A DNA stretch of 64,000 nucleotides from contig JANWZO010000002.1 in NCBI GenBank assembly GCA_025054615.1, positions 47,786-111,785 of the forward strand, given 5' to 3'. Under the pieces are notes generated by a model. The model was not told the DNA's origin, did no database searches, and saw only the letters and a list, made by a program, of their open reading frames with translations. The DNA comes from Kiritimatiellia bacterium (GTDB lineage: Bacteria > Verrucomicrobiota > Kiritimatiellia > CAIVKH01). This document shows, piece by piece, positions 1 through 9,570 of this stretch (positions within the stretch are counted from its first letter, which is position 1; the number at the start of each line of letters is the position of its first letter). Position numbers and translations under genes: made by a program.

Positions 1-161
1 GAAGTGACCGGCAGGTTGAGTTCCTCGTTTCGTTTGCCCCAGTACTTGACAAGAGCGATGTTCGAGGAGGCCGTGGCCGACGCGCAAAATTTCGACGGCA
101 TCCGGCCGAGTTTCTCGCCGAGAATCAGTTTTACGACATCGCTTTTCTTGATCGACGCCAT
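1..161 (-). CDS. mvaD: Diphosphomevalonate decarboxylase, N-terminal fragment
   Basis: Reading the minus strand from the ATG at 161-159 gives 53 residues with no stop before the window edge, so only the N-terminus is present. It contains [19 protein letters not shown], the very conserved N-terminal signature of mevalonate-5-diphosphate decarboxylases (GHMP kinase fold). The family carries out the ATP-dependent decarboxylation that yields isopentenyl diphosphate in the mevalonate pathway. The start has an AAGG about eight bases upstream. No other mevalonate genes are in the window; they may lie beyond the left edge. The closely related phosphomevalonate decarboxylases share this motif, so the exact substrate cannot be settled from the fragment. 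Confidence 0.88.
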   Translation of the reverse strand, partial: MASIKKSDVVKLILGEKLGRMPSKFCASATASSNIALVKYWGKRNEELNLPVT

Positions 162-983
162 GGATACGCCTTATCCCAAACCACCCGATAGCAATCAAGC
201 GGAGCGTGGCGAACGCGCTTAGGCGAACCCGAGTATTTGAGAATTCACCGCATCTGGAAGATGCTTTGCAGCGTTGAGAGTTAGAGATCGCCTTCCGATG
301 CCGGACGCGCGCATTTGACCGGTTGACACGCACGGGACATTTACTGGGGCATGAAGTTGGGGAGGTCGCCAGCGGCGGGAATCAAACATTCTTTCGCGGC
401 GAATCGACCTTCATTCGCAATGATCCTGAAGTTCAGATCAAGCACGCCCGCTTAGAGACCTCGAAATTTTGGAAATACTGGCATCTCTGATCCGCGCGTT
501 AGATTCGCTCGGGTTGCCGGTTCGTCGGGCCTGCGGCATGGAATTTTCATGCGAAGCGGCCTGAATCCTGTCCGCTCGTGACTGTCGGCCGATATCAGAA
601 GCCCCCAAAGGAGGTTTTTCCTTTGCCGTTTGTCGCGCGTTTCCGGCGGGTCGAGCAAGGCTCGCGGAGATCGCGGAGACCCGCGGGTCGGTGTTGAGAA
701 TGACTCCGATTGATCGCAGTAGGAGATATTCGCGCGTCGAAACGCCGTGGGCGAGACTTTAGGAAATCGTTTGAGAATCGCCGACCCTGCACCGGGTCGC
801 GTTATTTCGAGTCGGGGGATTCGGGCAGCGTCGACTTCGTGGTGTGAGACGTTCGGCTCGGAATCTCAATTCGATTTCTTGCAATCTCCTCATCAAACCG
901 TAACACGGCGAGACGAGCGTTTCCTCCGGTTGCAGACGCGTGTCTGCAGGATTCCAGCGGATGTAGAGGAGCGAGGAGAAATC
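162..983. other. Gene-free 0.8 kb region between divergent genes
   Basis: This stretch lies between the start of mvaD (minus) and the start of the beta-helix protein gene (plus). Open frames exist on the minus strand (about 452-658 and 595-792), but they show no recognisable motif and no good ribosome binding site. A 7-base inverted repeat (CAAAGGA / TCCTTTG, 606-625) and a loose imperfect repeat around 530-560 are visible. No riboswitch signature like the one at 14385 was found. It presumably holds both promoters and a long leader. Confidence 0.5.
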
Positions 984-2882
984 ATGTTTGGTATGAAACA
1001 TCATTGCATCATTATGGCTGCATTGGCATGGCTTCCGCTCGGGTTCCGGGCGGACGCGGCACAGATCCTGGTGAGCGGGAACATCGGAACGGATACCACG
1101 TGGGTCAATACCAATGAGTATATCCTGACCACGGCCATATTTGTGACCAACGGCGCAACGCTTACCATCCAGCCGGGCACGGTGGTGCGCGGCTATCGGG
1201 ATGGTACCCTCCAAATTGGCACAAACCCGCCGGCGCCGGGCACCCTGATTATCTCTCGCGGGTCGAAACTCATAGCGAAGGGGACTCCGTCCCAGCCCAT
1301 TGTGATGACGACAACGAATGACGATTTCTATCTCGGCCCGAATCCGCTGACTATGCTGGGCACTAGCCCGTGGAATGTCGCGAATAACAACCGCGCTCGG
1401 CAGTGGGGCGGCCTCATTCTTCTCGGGCGCACCTACGTTGCATACGAGGATGTTCCCGGGCCGACGGGTACGAGGTTTGTGCAGATCGAGGGTCTGCAGC
1501 CTTACGGCAGTATTTCGGAATACGGCGGGAATGATGACAACGACAACAGTGGAGAGCTTGAGTACATCTCCATCCGCTACGGTGGTTACGTTCTCGGTGC
1601 AAATAATGAAGTCAATGGATTGACGATGGGCGCTGTCGGGCGCAACACAAAGATCCGCCAGATTGAAGTGGCCTACAACGTGGACGACGGATTTGAATGG
1701 TTTGGCGGCACGGTCGATGGAAAGTATTTGCTGGCTTGGAACTGCACGGATGACCAGTTCGACTGGGATGAGGGCTATCGCGGACGGCTTCAATTTATCA
1801 TGGCCATTCAGGGATCCATCACGATCGGCCCACCGAGTCCTGAGGTGTCTGACCGCGGCTTTGAATGCGACGGCGCAAATGTGGACAACCGGGCGATGCC
1901 GCACTCCTGTCCGACGATTTACAACGCCACGATTATCGGATTGGGCCGTCATGCGGCGAATCTTCGAAATAGTCTTTGCCATATGCGAGACGCCTCCGCC
2001 GGGCGAATTTATAACAGCATGTTCCTCGATTTCGGCGGGGCCGCGGGTCTGATTCAGGGCAGCTTGACGGAGACCAATCCGAGCTCAGCCCTCTTCACAC
2101 TGTCGAATTACTACAACAGCGCGTTTTACACGCATTCGGTTGAGCCGGGTGCGAAGATGCTGGAGTTCAAGAACAACCTCTGGTGGAATTTCAACAGCAA
2201 TTTCTTTGTTGGGGCGGCCCGGGGCTCGACCAATCAGATGACGCCATATGTGGAGGCGGCCTATCGGGGAGAACCCCACTATGCATATCCGGCCTTCACC
2301 GACACGACGCTCTCAAACATCTATCTCGGCTATTCCGGTCCCTATCCGTTTGGCGATGCAACGAACTTGCCGATCATGGCCTTGATTCGTTCCGCTCACA
2401 CCAATTTGGGGTCCGGCGTCTCGAACTACATTGGGGGCCGCACATATTATCCCGTGGAATATGTGGATCCGCGGCCCAAGACAAACTACCTCCATGCGGG
2501 TCGGCTGCCGCCCAGCGATGGCTTCTTCACGCCGGTACAGATGATCGGTGCGTTTGGAAGCCGCAACTGGGCATACTGGACGCTGACGGCGCGTTTGGGC
2601 GTTCTCGACGCGGGGACAAATCATGTCGACTATTCGGCGTTCGAAGACAATCTTCTGGTCTCCGGGATCAATCATACGGTTCCGCCCTTTGCGCCCATCG
2701 CCTTCGTATCCTTCCCGACCGCGGCTGGCGAGACCTACACCGTTGAACGCGCGGCAACGCCGTTCGGACCGTGGACGCCCATCGGGACGATTGTTGGCAC
2801 GGGATCTCAGGTTACCTATTCGGACATGACCCCGCTGCCGACCGAGGGGTACTACCGACTTGTAACCGCTCTCACACCCTGA
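984..2882 (+). CDS. Exported beta-helix-like surface protein paired with TonB receptor
   Basis: A 632-residue secreted protein. The ATG at 984 is chosen because GAGGAGAA lies just upstream and because it opens a clean signal peptide (hydrophobic core, Ala-Asp-Ala-Ala cut near residue 24). The mature part starts with a 'VSGNIGTDTTWV ... GATLTIQPGTVVRG' pattern, followed by 'GGLILLGR', 'NDNSGELEYISIRYGG' and 'DDGFEWFGGTVDGKYL'. From memory these are typical of a family of beta-helix-like cell-surface proteins in Bacteroidota and others that are often encoded near TonB-dependent receptors. The last 60 residues (YTVERAATPFGPW ... YYRL) form a separate C-terminal beta module common in PVC exported proteins. 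The gene precedes a receptor and TonB operon, so a role in surface ligand capture is inferred. The ligand is unknown. Confidence 0.72.
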   Translation: MFGMKHHCIIMAALAWLPLGFRADAAQILVSGNIGTDTTWVNTNEYILTTAIFVTNGATLTIQPGTVVRGYRDGTLQIGTNPPAPGTLIISRGSKLIAKGTPSQPIVMTTTNDDFYLGPNPLTMLGTSPWNVANNNRARQWGGLILLGRTYVAYEDVPGPTGTRFVQIEGLQPYGSISEYGGNDDNDNSGELEYISIRYGGYVLGANNEVNGLTMGAVGRNTKIRQIEVAYNVDDGFEWFGGTVDGKYLLAWNCTDDQFDWDEGYRGRLQFIMAIQGSITIGPPSPEVSDRGFECDGANVDNRAMPHSCPTIYNATIIGLGRHAANLRNSLCHMRDASAGRIYNSMFLDFGGAAGLIQGSLTETNPSSALFTLSNYYNSAFYTHSVEPGAKMLEFKNNLWWNFNSNFFVGAARGSTNQMTPYVEAAYRGEPHYAYPAFTDTTLSNIYLGYSGPYPFGDATNLPIMALIRSAHTNLGSGVSNYIGGRTYYPVEYVDPRPKTNYLHAGRLPPSDGFFTPVQMIGAFGSRNWAYWTLTARLGVLDAGTNHVDYSAFEDNLLVSGINHTVPPFAPIAFVSFPTAAGETYTVERAATPFGPWTPIGTIVGTGSQVTYSDMTPLPTEGYYRLVTALTP

Positions 2883-2903
2883 CCTCATCAAAATCTAACA
2901 GAG

Positions 2904-2939
2904 AACTGGCGGAGTCGGGAGGCTCCGCCAGTTTTATTT
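2904..2939 (+). terminator. Intrinsic terminator after the surface protein gene
   Basis: A perfect 11-bp stem (AACTGGCGGAG / CTCCGCCAGTT) with an 8-base loop is followed by TTATTT. It sits 21 bases after the stop of the surface protein gene and ends only 9 bases before the ATG of the next gene. It therefore separates the surface protein from the receptor operon, or works as a partial terminator that lowers downstream expression. Confidence 0.85.
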
Positions 2940-2948
2940 GGACAGGTC

Positions 2949-4040
2949 ATGAACATGCGGACCGCACATATTGTGTTTATTTGGGCAATGATCGCCCCGT
3001 TTTCGGACGCTGCAGACCCCATCGCCGCTCGATATTGGTCCGAAGCATGGGCAGCCGCCTCTGCGATCACCAACGACGCCCAAGACCAAGCCACATGGCA
3101 GATGCGAGTCTTAGCGGCGGGGTCGGGCCTTGGCCTTCCCGCCGATGAGCTGGAGCAAAAGGCTCGGCAACTCACGGGCTGGTGGAAATGGGGTGCGCTG
3201 GCGGATCTCGCCTTTGACCTTGCCGTGCGCCAACAGACAAATGAAGCGCGGCGCCTTGCGCTGGAAGCCCTCTACAAATCGCCGCTGTTCAGAGAGGACG
3301 AGCACGATCGGATTCTGCTTCGTGCTCTCTGGGCCCTTGCTGCCCTCGGCGACGTGCCGCTGCTCAGCGAATACGAAACCCGTTATGCCGGAGTGGGACG
3401 AACTGCCGCTGAAGTTCGGCGGGCGGCCGCTATCGCAAGTGCGGTACAAGACGGGACGTGGTCTTCTCTGTCCGCCATAGACTCGCTACCGGATGAGCGC
3501 TCCGACGCCGACACTGAATTTCGGCTCCGGCTTGCCCGCCTTGTCGCCGCGCGCTTGAAGGGAGACGAAAGGAACGAATGGGCCGATGCCCTGTGGGCAA
3601 AGACGGCAGATACTTCCGGTTATCGGCGAATTGATGAGCGCCTGGAGCTGATCGACACGTTTGGGGAATTTGTCGGGCCCGAGCGCATGCGCGCATGGCT
3701 GGAGCAGGTCGCCTCCGACATCGCGAATGAGCCGGCTCCGGCCTACGTTCGCGCCCTTCAGTGGGCAGATCTGGCGCACGCGCGCGCCGCGGCAGGCGAC
3801 GTTGCAGGCGCGCGAGCGGCCGCCGGGCATGGCCGGCGGTTGGCGGAACAGTCGGACGGCATTGAACGCCCCGTGATCCTCGGGCGTGTGGCCCGAGCCC
3901 TATCGCGGGCGGGGGATGTTTCGGAGGCCGAGGCGGTTTTTGCCGAGGCGCTGGAGGCCGCGCGCTCGCTGGAGAATCTTCGTCCCCGGAGTATTGCCCT
4001 CGCCCGCATTTATCTGGCACAAGCGGGGGTGATTGAGTAA
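2949..4040 (+). CDS. Exported alpha-helical repeat protein (TPR-like)
   Basis: A 363-residue protein with a short signal peptide (hydrophobic segment about residues 5-20, Ala-Ala-Asp cut) followed by Ala/Arg/Glu-rich helices. Helix pairs such as 'SEAEAVFAEALEAARSLENLRPR' near the C-terminus suggest degenerate TPR or Sel1-like repeats. The ATG at 2949 has GGACAGG just before it. The gene sits between the terminator of the surface protein gene and the TonB-dependent receptor (15-base gap), so it probably works in the periplasm with that receptor. No catalytic motif is visible and I do not recognise a precise family. Confidence 0.6.
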   Translation: MNMRTAHIVFIWAMIAPFSDAADPIAARYWSEAWAAASAITNDAQDQATWQMRVLAAGSGLGLPADELEQKARQLTGWWKWGALADLAFDLAVRQQTNEARRLALEALYKSPLFREDEHDRILLRALWALAALGDVPLLSEYETRYAGVGRTAAEVRRAAAIASAVQDGTWSSLSAIDSLPDERSDADTEFRLRLARLVAARLKGDERNEWADALWAKTADTSGYRRIDERLELIDTFGEFVGPERMRAWLEQVASDIANEPAPAYVRALQWADLAHARAAAGDVAGARAAAGHGRRLAEQSDGIERPVILGRVARALSRAGDVSEAEAVFAEALEAARSLENLRPRSIALARIYLAQAGVIE

Positions 4041-4055
4041 AGACCCTTTCCATTC

Positions 4056-7000
4056 GTGAGGTCATCGGCGCGCATATTGGGGTTGGCGATGGTGATCTGT
4101 TTGACATGGCGCCCGGTAGGCCACGCTCAAGGCGAGCGCGGCGCCCTGCGCGGCCAGGTGATTGACGCCGACTTTGGCGACCCTGTCCAAGGGGCGACGT
4201 TGCGCATTTTGGAACAGGACATCTCTGTGAATTCGGACCGAGAGGGCTTCTTCCTGTTTCCCGATCTGCCGCCAGGCAGCTATTCCGTGGCGGTTACGCG
4301 AGAGGGCTACCAGCGCGCCGTGCTCAGTGGCGTCGTGGTGCCACCGGGCACGGTTGCCGAACTGAATGTCCGACTCTCCTCCGAATTGACCGAAATGGAA
4401 GAGCTCGTGGTCCGTGAGAGCGAGCCGGAGACGGACACCGCCACGGAAGCCGGTCTGCTCACGCTGCGCGCTCAGGCGATCACGTTTCAGGATGCCGTCA
4501 GCCGGGAGCTAATGAGCCGGGCCGGCGCCAGCGACGCCGCGGCAGCAGTTCGACTGGTCGTCGGTACAACGATCGTCGACGGCAAATACGCTTCAGTGCG
4601 CGGCCTCAGCGACCGGTACGTCGGCGCCTCGGTCAATGGGTTTCGAATCCCCAGCGCCGACCCGAAACGCCGAGCCGTGCAACTCGATGTGTTTCCCGCC
4701 GGCACGATCGACAGCATCTCGGTGTCGAAGACCTTTACGCCCGATTTGCCGGGAGACTTCAGCGGCGGGGGAATCAATTTGAAACTGCTGTCCATTCCTG
4801 ACGAGCGGTTTCTCAAATTGAGTTTCAGCCGGGAAATCAACCGTAACTACCACGGTTCGGAACGCTTCATCACCTACGAAGGCGGCGGCGTCGACGTGTG
4901 GGCGCGTCAGCGCGGCGAACGCGACATGCCGGACGGCGCGGCCACGATGGAGGACGATGGACTGCTCGACACTGCGCTGCCCTCCAATCATGAGCAGTTG
5001 CTCGGCGGCGGAGTGGATCATAGTGCACTCTATTTGAGATACGATCGCATCACTCGCAGCATGGCTCCGGCAATGGGCATCAAATACGGACAAATTCCGG
5101 AAAACTTTTCGATTAATGCCTCGATCGGAAACGCGCACCCCCTAATTGGCGACTCGCGTCTTGGTGCGCTGATCGCGTTCACCTACAGTCAGAAGCACTC
5201 CTTGCGCACCAATTTCAACACCGCCTATGTACGTCCGTCTTTGGGGAATCCGCAGGTTACAAATCTGTTCGATACAACCCGTGAGGAGGGCGTTTCGGAG
5301 GTCAAATACGGCTTGCTGATCACCTCGGGCGTCAAGAATCCGGAGCGCAGCGAAATTTCTGTGACATTCTTTCGCGTCCGGTCAGGAACGGACCAGGCAA
5401 GTTTCACCACGGAAGGGTTTGACGATACGACGCTCGAATGGGAGCAGAAGCAGGCCATTCATTACATCGAGCGCAGCACCGACAGCCTTCAATTTCGGGG
5501 CGAGCACAATTTTGACGAAATGATCAACCCCGGGCTTGGCCTCCGCCTTCAGTGGTTCGGCGGCCATAATGTCGTCCGCCAGTACGAGCCGGATGTTCGC
5601 TACTTCGAGAATGTTGTCGTCCGGCAGGGCAATTTATTCCGTTACCAGCAATTGCCCCCTGGAGCCTCCGGGGCGGCGTTTGACAAGACGGCCCGCGTCT
5701 GGCGCGATACGCAAGAAGACAATACGCAGTACGGGCTCAACGTCGCGGTTCCGTTCGACCGCCAGTTCCATCCCCGTAATCCAGATGGCACGCGCGGCGA
5801 CGTGGAAAAATCAGGAGCGCTGAAGTTCGGTTGGGTTCGGGACATAACGCTGCGAACCTACCGGCAAAACTCATTTTTCTACACCTTCGGGGCGCAATTG
5901 GATCCGATTTATACCGGTCCGGTGCGCGCCCAGTTCCCGCCGGGCTTCGCCGGACAAATTGCGTTCATCAATGCCCGAAATGCGTGGCTAGCGTCCTCCA
6001 CGGGCCAGATTTACCTGGCCAAAATGGCGGACGCGGCGGCGGATCGTCTCAAATCCTCGTTTGTCTCGTCATCGCCCACCAGTTTATGGACCGATGTTTT
6101 TCTCAACCCGACCAACATCGGTGTCGGCAGCAAATACAAGGATTCCATGTACTGGTACATCTCGCCGAAACTTTACGACGTCAGTTACGACGGAGACCAA
6201 GATTTCCCCGCCGGTTACGCGATGCTGGAACTGCCGATGAACCACAAGCTCATCGGCCTCATCGGGCTTCGCGCAGAAAATACGCTGATCTCGGTGGATC
6301 CCACCTCGGATATGGACCAACGCGATCCTCCGCGCGCCTTTCAGGTCGCGATTCGTCGCCCCCAAATACTGCCGGACGGCACCGAGACGTACTACTACAC
6401 CATTGGCGGCGTTTCCCGGGAAGAAGCCCGAGTCGACATCGATGAATCCCACCTCCTGCGAGCGGCGGGCCTCGTGTACGAGCCGCGCCCCGACATGAAG
6501 TTGCGATACAATTACGCCCAAACCATCGCGCGGCCGACCTTTTGGGAATTGGCCCCGGTAATCACCTTCGACTACGTGGATGGGATCGCCTATGTCGGCA
6601 ACAAGGACCTCAGGGTGTCCACGGTCGAAAACCACGACATCCGTTGGGAGTGGTACCCCGCGGAAGAAACCGTGGTCTCCGCCAGCGTGTTTGAAAAGCA
6701 AATTGACGATCCGATCGACAAAGAATCCTTTTCCTATCTTAGCCAGGATTACGTTCTCGCGGTGAATTACCCGCACGGCACTGTGCGCGGACTTGAACTG
6801 GAAGTACGCCGGCCTGTCCCGGCGCCGCCCTATCTCCCCGGCCGGCTGATTCTCGGCGCCAACTACACGAAGATCGACGCGTCCGTCGAAATTCCGGATC
6901 AGGTTCGCTACAACCTCGCGCGCCATTCCATTTATATCGATGAGCGCGACATGGAGGGTCAGCCCGATTACCTGCTCAATCTGAACGCGACGTACGAGAT

Positions 7001-7301
7001 TACGCCGCGCGCGTCATTCTCCTATTTCTTCAACAAGCGCGGCGATATGCTAAAAACGGGCGCCGCGGTCGGCGAGGACGGCGCAACTCCAGACATTTAT
7101 TCCCTGGCCCGCGAGACCGTGGACCTCGCGTTCGAGTACAAATTCGGCCGCCAAAAGCAATTCAAGCTGACGCTGCGCGCGAAAAACACCACGGACCCCG
7201 TGATCAAGGAGACCTATCGGCTGCCCGACGGCACGGACATCCCGCGCCGTTCCTATCGCGAGGGTGTGGCATATTCCGTTTCGCTCGGAGGTGAATGGTG
7301 A
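4056..7301 (+). CDS. TonB-dependent receptor, Oar-like with carboxypeptidase regulatory domain
   Basis: A 1081-residue outer-membrane receptor. Order of parts: signal peptide (about 1-25); a carboxypeptidase-regulatory-like domain (about 29-112, 'GALRGQVIDADFGDPVQGATL' style); a possible TonB box near 'EMEELVV'; a plug domain (about 130-260) with 'VDGKYASVRGLSDRYVGASVNG' and 'VFPAGTIDSISVSKTFTPDLPGDFSGG'; then a large beta-barrel ending in an aromatic residue (GEW). The start is a GTG giving the full signal peptide; an ATG at 4089 would cut into it. Its stop overlaps the start of the DUF3450 gene, tying it to the energising operon downstream. These receptors differ from BtuB or FecA types, and their substrates are usually saccharides, peptides or large ligands. 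The ligand here is unknown. Confidence 0.9.
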   Translation: MRSSARILGLAMVICLTWRPVGHAQGERGALRGQVIDADFGDPVQGATLRILEQDISVNSDREGFFLFPDLPPGSYSVAVTREGYQRAVLSGVVVPPGTVAELNVRLSSELTEMEELVVRESEPETDTATEAGLLTLRAQAITFQDAVSRELMSRAGASDAAAAVRLVVGTTIVDGKYASVRGLSDRYVGASVNGFRIPSADPKRRAVQLDVFPAGTIDSISVSKTFTPDLPGDFSGGGINLKLLSIPDERFLKLSFSREINRNYHGSERFITYEGGGVDVWARQRGERDMPDGAATMEDDGLLDTALPSNHEQLLGGGVDHSALYLRYDRITRSMAPAMGIKYGQIPENFSINASIGNAHPLIGDSRLGALIAFTYSQKHSLRTNFNTAYVRPSLGNPQVTNLFDTTREEGVSEVKYGLLITSGVKNPERSEISVTFFRVRSGTDQASFTTEGFDDTTLEWEQKQAIHYIERSTDSLQFRGEHNFDEMINPGLGLRLQWFGGHNVVRQYEPDVRYFENVVVRQGNLFRYQQLPPGASGAAFDKTARVWRDTQEDNTQYGLNVAVPFDRQFHPRNPDGTRGDVEKSGALKFGWVRDITLRTYRQNSFFYTFGAQLDPIYTGPVRAQFPPGFAGQIAFINARNAWLASSTGQIYLAKMADAAADRLKSSFVSSSPTSLWTDVFLNPTNIGVGSKYKDSMYWYISPKLYDVSYDGDQDFPAGYAMLELPMNHKLIGLIGLRAENTLISVDPTSDMDQRDPPRAFQVAIRRPQILPDGTETYYYTIGGVSREEARVDIDESHLLRAAGLVYEPRPDMKLRYNYAQTIARPTFWELAPVITFDYVDGIAYVGNKDLRVSTVENHDIRWEWYPAEETVVSASVFEKQIDDPIDKESFSYLSQDYVLAVNYPHGTVRGLELEVRRPVPAPPYLPGRLILGANYTKIDASVEIPDQVRYNLARHSIYIDERDMEGQPDYLLNLNATYEITPRASFSYFFNKRGDMLKTGAAVGEDGATPDIYSLARETVDLAFEYKFGRQKQFKLTLRAKNTTDPVIKETYRLPDGTDIPRRSYREGVAYSVSLGGEW

Positions 7302-8089
7302 ACCGACCGATTTGTTGCATCATCGCTCTCTTCGCTCTCGGGCTGGCGGCCGCTCCCGGGGTGAGCCGCGCCCAGACGGGCGAACTAGACCGGGCCCAGG
7401 CGATGGAGCGCTGGATCCAGACGCGCCTTTTATTGTCCAAGGAGCGGGAGGAATGGCGCGTGCAGCGAACAATATTGGAAGACCGGATCGATTTGCTGGA
7501 GCGTGAAATCGCTTCGATACGCTCGCGCACCGAGGCCGCAGAGGCGGAACTGGCGAAGACCGAAGATCAGTGGAACGAGTTGAACACTCGGCTGGAGGCC
7601 CTCAAGGAGGCCACGGGCAGCCTCGCGCCCGCGCTCGCCGGCTATGAGGCGCGAGTCCGCGCGATTTTGCCCGCCCTGCCGCCGCCAGTCGCATCCCGCA
7701 TCGAGCCCCTCAGCCGACGGATTCCTGAGAATCCCGACCAGACCAAGCTCGGGATCAGTGAACGATTCCAGAATGTGATCGGCATCCTCAACGAACTTAA
7801 CAAGGCGGCGCGCGAGATCACCGTGGCGGGTGAAGTCCGAGAATTGGAAGACGGCGCGCGCGCCGAGGTCACCGCGATGTACCTCGGCCTGGCGCAGGCG
7901 TTCTACAGTAACGAAAAGGGCGGCATCGGGGGGGTCGGCTATCCGGGGCCACAGGGATGGATATGGCAACCCTGGGATGACCGCGCGGCCGACTTCGCCT
8001 CCGCGTTCGCCATCTACCGGAATGAAAAACCCGCCGCTTATGTGCCGTTGCCGTCGCGGATCGCCAACCGGATGGAGGAGTCGCCGTGA
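7295..8089 (+). CDS. DUF3450 family periplasmic coiled-coil protein
   Basis: A 264-residue exported protein with a signal peptide (about 1-24) and a long coiled coil (about 30-115, Glu/Arg-rich heptads). A globular end follows with 'GGIGGVGYPGPQGW', typical of DUF3450. Proteins of this family are encoded directly upstream of the TtpC-type ExbB gene in TonB2 clusters of Vibrio, Shewanella and Alteromonadales. Here the start overlaps the receptor's stop by 7 bases and the stop overlaps the next start (GTGA), so translation is coupled. The likely role is a periplasmic accessory of the TonB2 complex. This rests on context; no enzyme motif is present. Confidence 0.8.
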   Translation: MVNRPICCIIALFALGLAAAPGVSRAQTGELDRAQAMERWIQTRLLLSKEREEWRVQRTILEDRIDLLEREIASIRSRTEAAEAELAKTEDQWNELNTRLEALKEATGSLAPALAGYEARVRAILPALPPPVASRIEPLSRRIPENPDQTKLGISERFQNVIGILNELNKAAREITVAGEVRELEDGARAEVTAMYLGLAQAFYSNEKGGIGGVGYPGPQGWIWQPWDDRAADFASAFAIYRNEKPAAYVPLPSRIANRMEESP

Positions 8090-9570
8090 AGGCCACATCC
8101 CGATTGATTTTCTCCATCCTCCGCCGGTTTGCCTTCTGTCTGGCATGCCTTGCGTGGCTGGCAACGGTCTCGGCCGTCGCGCAAGAAGATCCGGTACACC
8201 GCGAACTGCAAAAAGCACTCGATCAGCTCGATGCTGAGCGCGCGCGCATCGCGCAGGAAAAGATTCCGCTCGCCGAGCGTGTGTCGGCCCTCGAAGCGAC
8301 GCTGGTTGAGGAACGGCGCCGCATGGAGGAAACCCGGCGCAAGGCCGACAGCCGAAGCCTCGAGTTGAGCAAACTGCGCAACGACATCAAGGCGCGGGAG
8401 CAGGAACAGCAGTACTTGGTCTCTCTGTTCAGCGAATATCTGCGCAACCTCGAGTCGCGCCTTCATATCTCCGAGCTGCAGCTCTACGAGCGAGAGCTGC
8501 GCGACGCGCGCGAGATTCTCGAGCGAGAGGACGCCCCGGCTCCCGAGCGCCTCGCTGCCGCCGCCGGAGCAATATCAAAGAGCCTTAAACGGTTGGAATC
8601 CCTGATTGGCGGCGTTCGGTTCGAGGGGCAGGCGGCGGCCGAGGACGGCCGTCTCCACCGCGGCACCTTTGCGCTCATCGGACCTGTTGCGCTGTTCGCG
8701 GCCGCGGAGAGCGATCTGTGCGGAATCGTCGAACAGCGACTCGGCTCCCTCGAGCCGTCCGTTGCGCCGTTTCAGGATCCCGCGCTGGCCGAAATGACCC
8801 GCCAGCTTTTGCGAGCCGGCGAGGGCGAGATGGCCTTCGACGGAAGCCTCGGCAACGCGCGCAAAATCGAGGCGACGAAGGAGACCCTGTGGGAACACAT
8901 CCAAAAGGGCGGCGTGGTCATGTGGCCGATCTTGACCATGGCGGCGCTAATATTCGGATTTTCCGTATTCAAATGGCTCCGCCTCTCCTTCACGCGGCTG
9001 CCGGATCCACGCAATTTGGATGCGCTTTTCGTCGCTATTCGCGAGGGCCAAGATGACGCGGCGCAGGCCCAGATCAACGGTATGCGCGGTCCTGCGGCCC
9101 GCATGCTGAAAGCCGGATGGTCGCGGCGCGGCCATTCCAAGGACATCATGGAAGAGGCCATGTTCGCCGAGGTCCTCGAGGCGCGGTTTCGGTTGAACAG
9201 CGGGCTGCCCTTCATCGCCGTGGGCGCGGCCACCGCGCCGCTCATGGGGCTTCTCGGCACTGTGACGGGCATCATCGCCACGTTCAAGCTCATCACCGTG
9301 TTTGGATCCGGCGACGTGAAGATGCTGTCGGCTGGCATTTCCGAGGCGCTGATCACGACGGAATTCGGGCTGATCGTCGCGATTCCATCCCTGCTGCTCC
9401 ACGCTTTTCTGTCCCGCAAGGCCCGCTCGATTGTGGAACGGCTCGAACAGATTGCCATCGCATTTCTGGATGCAATGTCCGCGCGATCTGCCTTGCCGAA
9501 CGAAGCGGCATCCGTTTCCAGCGGGCTGGAAAATTCCGGCGAGATCCAGCCGGAGGGCGCCCCGGCATGA
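8086..9570 (+). CDS. TtpC-like long ExbB / MotA-TolQ-ExbB channel protein
   Basis: A 494-residue protein with two parts. The N-terminus has a signal or anchor segment and a coiled-coil periplasmic region (about 35-165). The C-terminus (about 275-465) carries three membrane segments and the MotA/TolQ/ExbB proton channel domain ('PLMGLLGTVTGIIATF', 'GISEALITTEFGLIVAIP'). This architecture matches TtpC of Vibrio TonB2 systems, which is about twice the length of normal ExbB. It starts with GTG overlapping the DUF3450 stop and overlaps the next gene by four bases. It is expected in the inner membrane, helping TonB2 contact the receptor. MotA or TolQ is less likely because of the N-terminal extension and the neighbours. 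Confidence 0.88.
   Translation: MKATSRLIFSILRRFAFCLACLAWLATVSAVAQEDPVHRELQKALDQLDAERARIAQEKIPLAERVSALEATLVEERRRMEETRRKADSRSLELSKLRNDIKAREQEQQYLVSLFSEYLRNLESRLHISELQLYERELRDAREILEREDAPAPERLAAAAGAISKSLKRLESLIGGVRFEGQAAAEDGRLHRGTFALIGPVALFAAAESDLCGIVEQRLGSLEPSVAPFQDPALAEMTRQLLRAGEGEMAFDGSLGNARKIEATKETLWEHIQKGGVVMWPILTMAALIFGFSVFKWLRLSFTRLPDPRNLDALFVAIREGQDDAAQAQINGMRGPAARMLKAGWSRRGHSKDIMEEAMFAEVLEARFRLNSGLPFIAVGAATAPLMGLLGTVTGIIATFKLITVFGSGDVKMLSAGISEALITTEFGLIVAIPSLLLHAFLSRKARSIVERLEQIAIAFLDAMSARSALPNEAASVSSGLENSGEIQPEGAPA

Noticed and set aside
4-222. A 72-codon plus-strand frame at the left edge
   Set aside because: It is antisense to the mevalonate-diphosphate decarboxylase fragment, which has a strong family signature.
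606-625. Inverted repeat CAAAGGA / TCCTTTG in the left gene-free region
   Set aside because: The T-run lies in the loop, not after the stem, so it is not an intrinsic terminator; no gene ends nearby.
8086-9570. MotA flagellar stator as the identity of the first channel gene
   Set aside because: There are no flagellar genes; the N-terminal coiled coil and the following ExbB, ExbD and TonB genes fit a TtpC-like protein.
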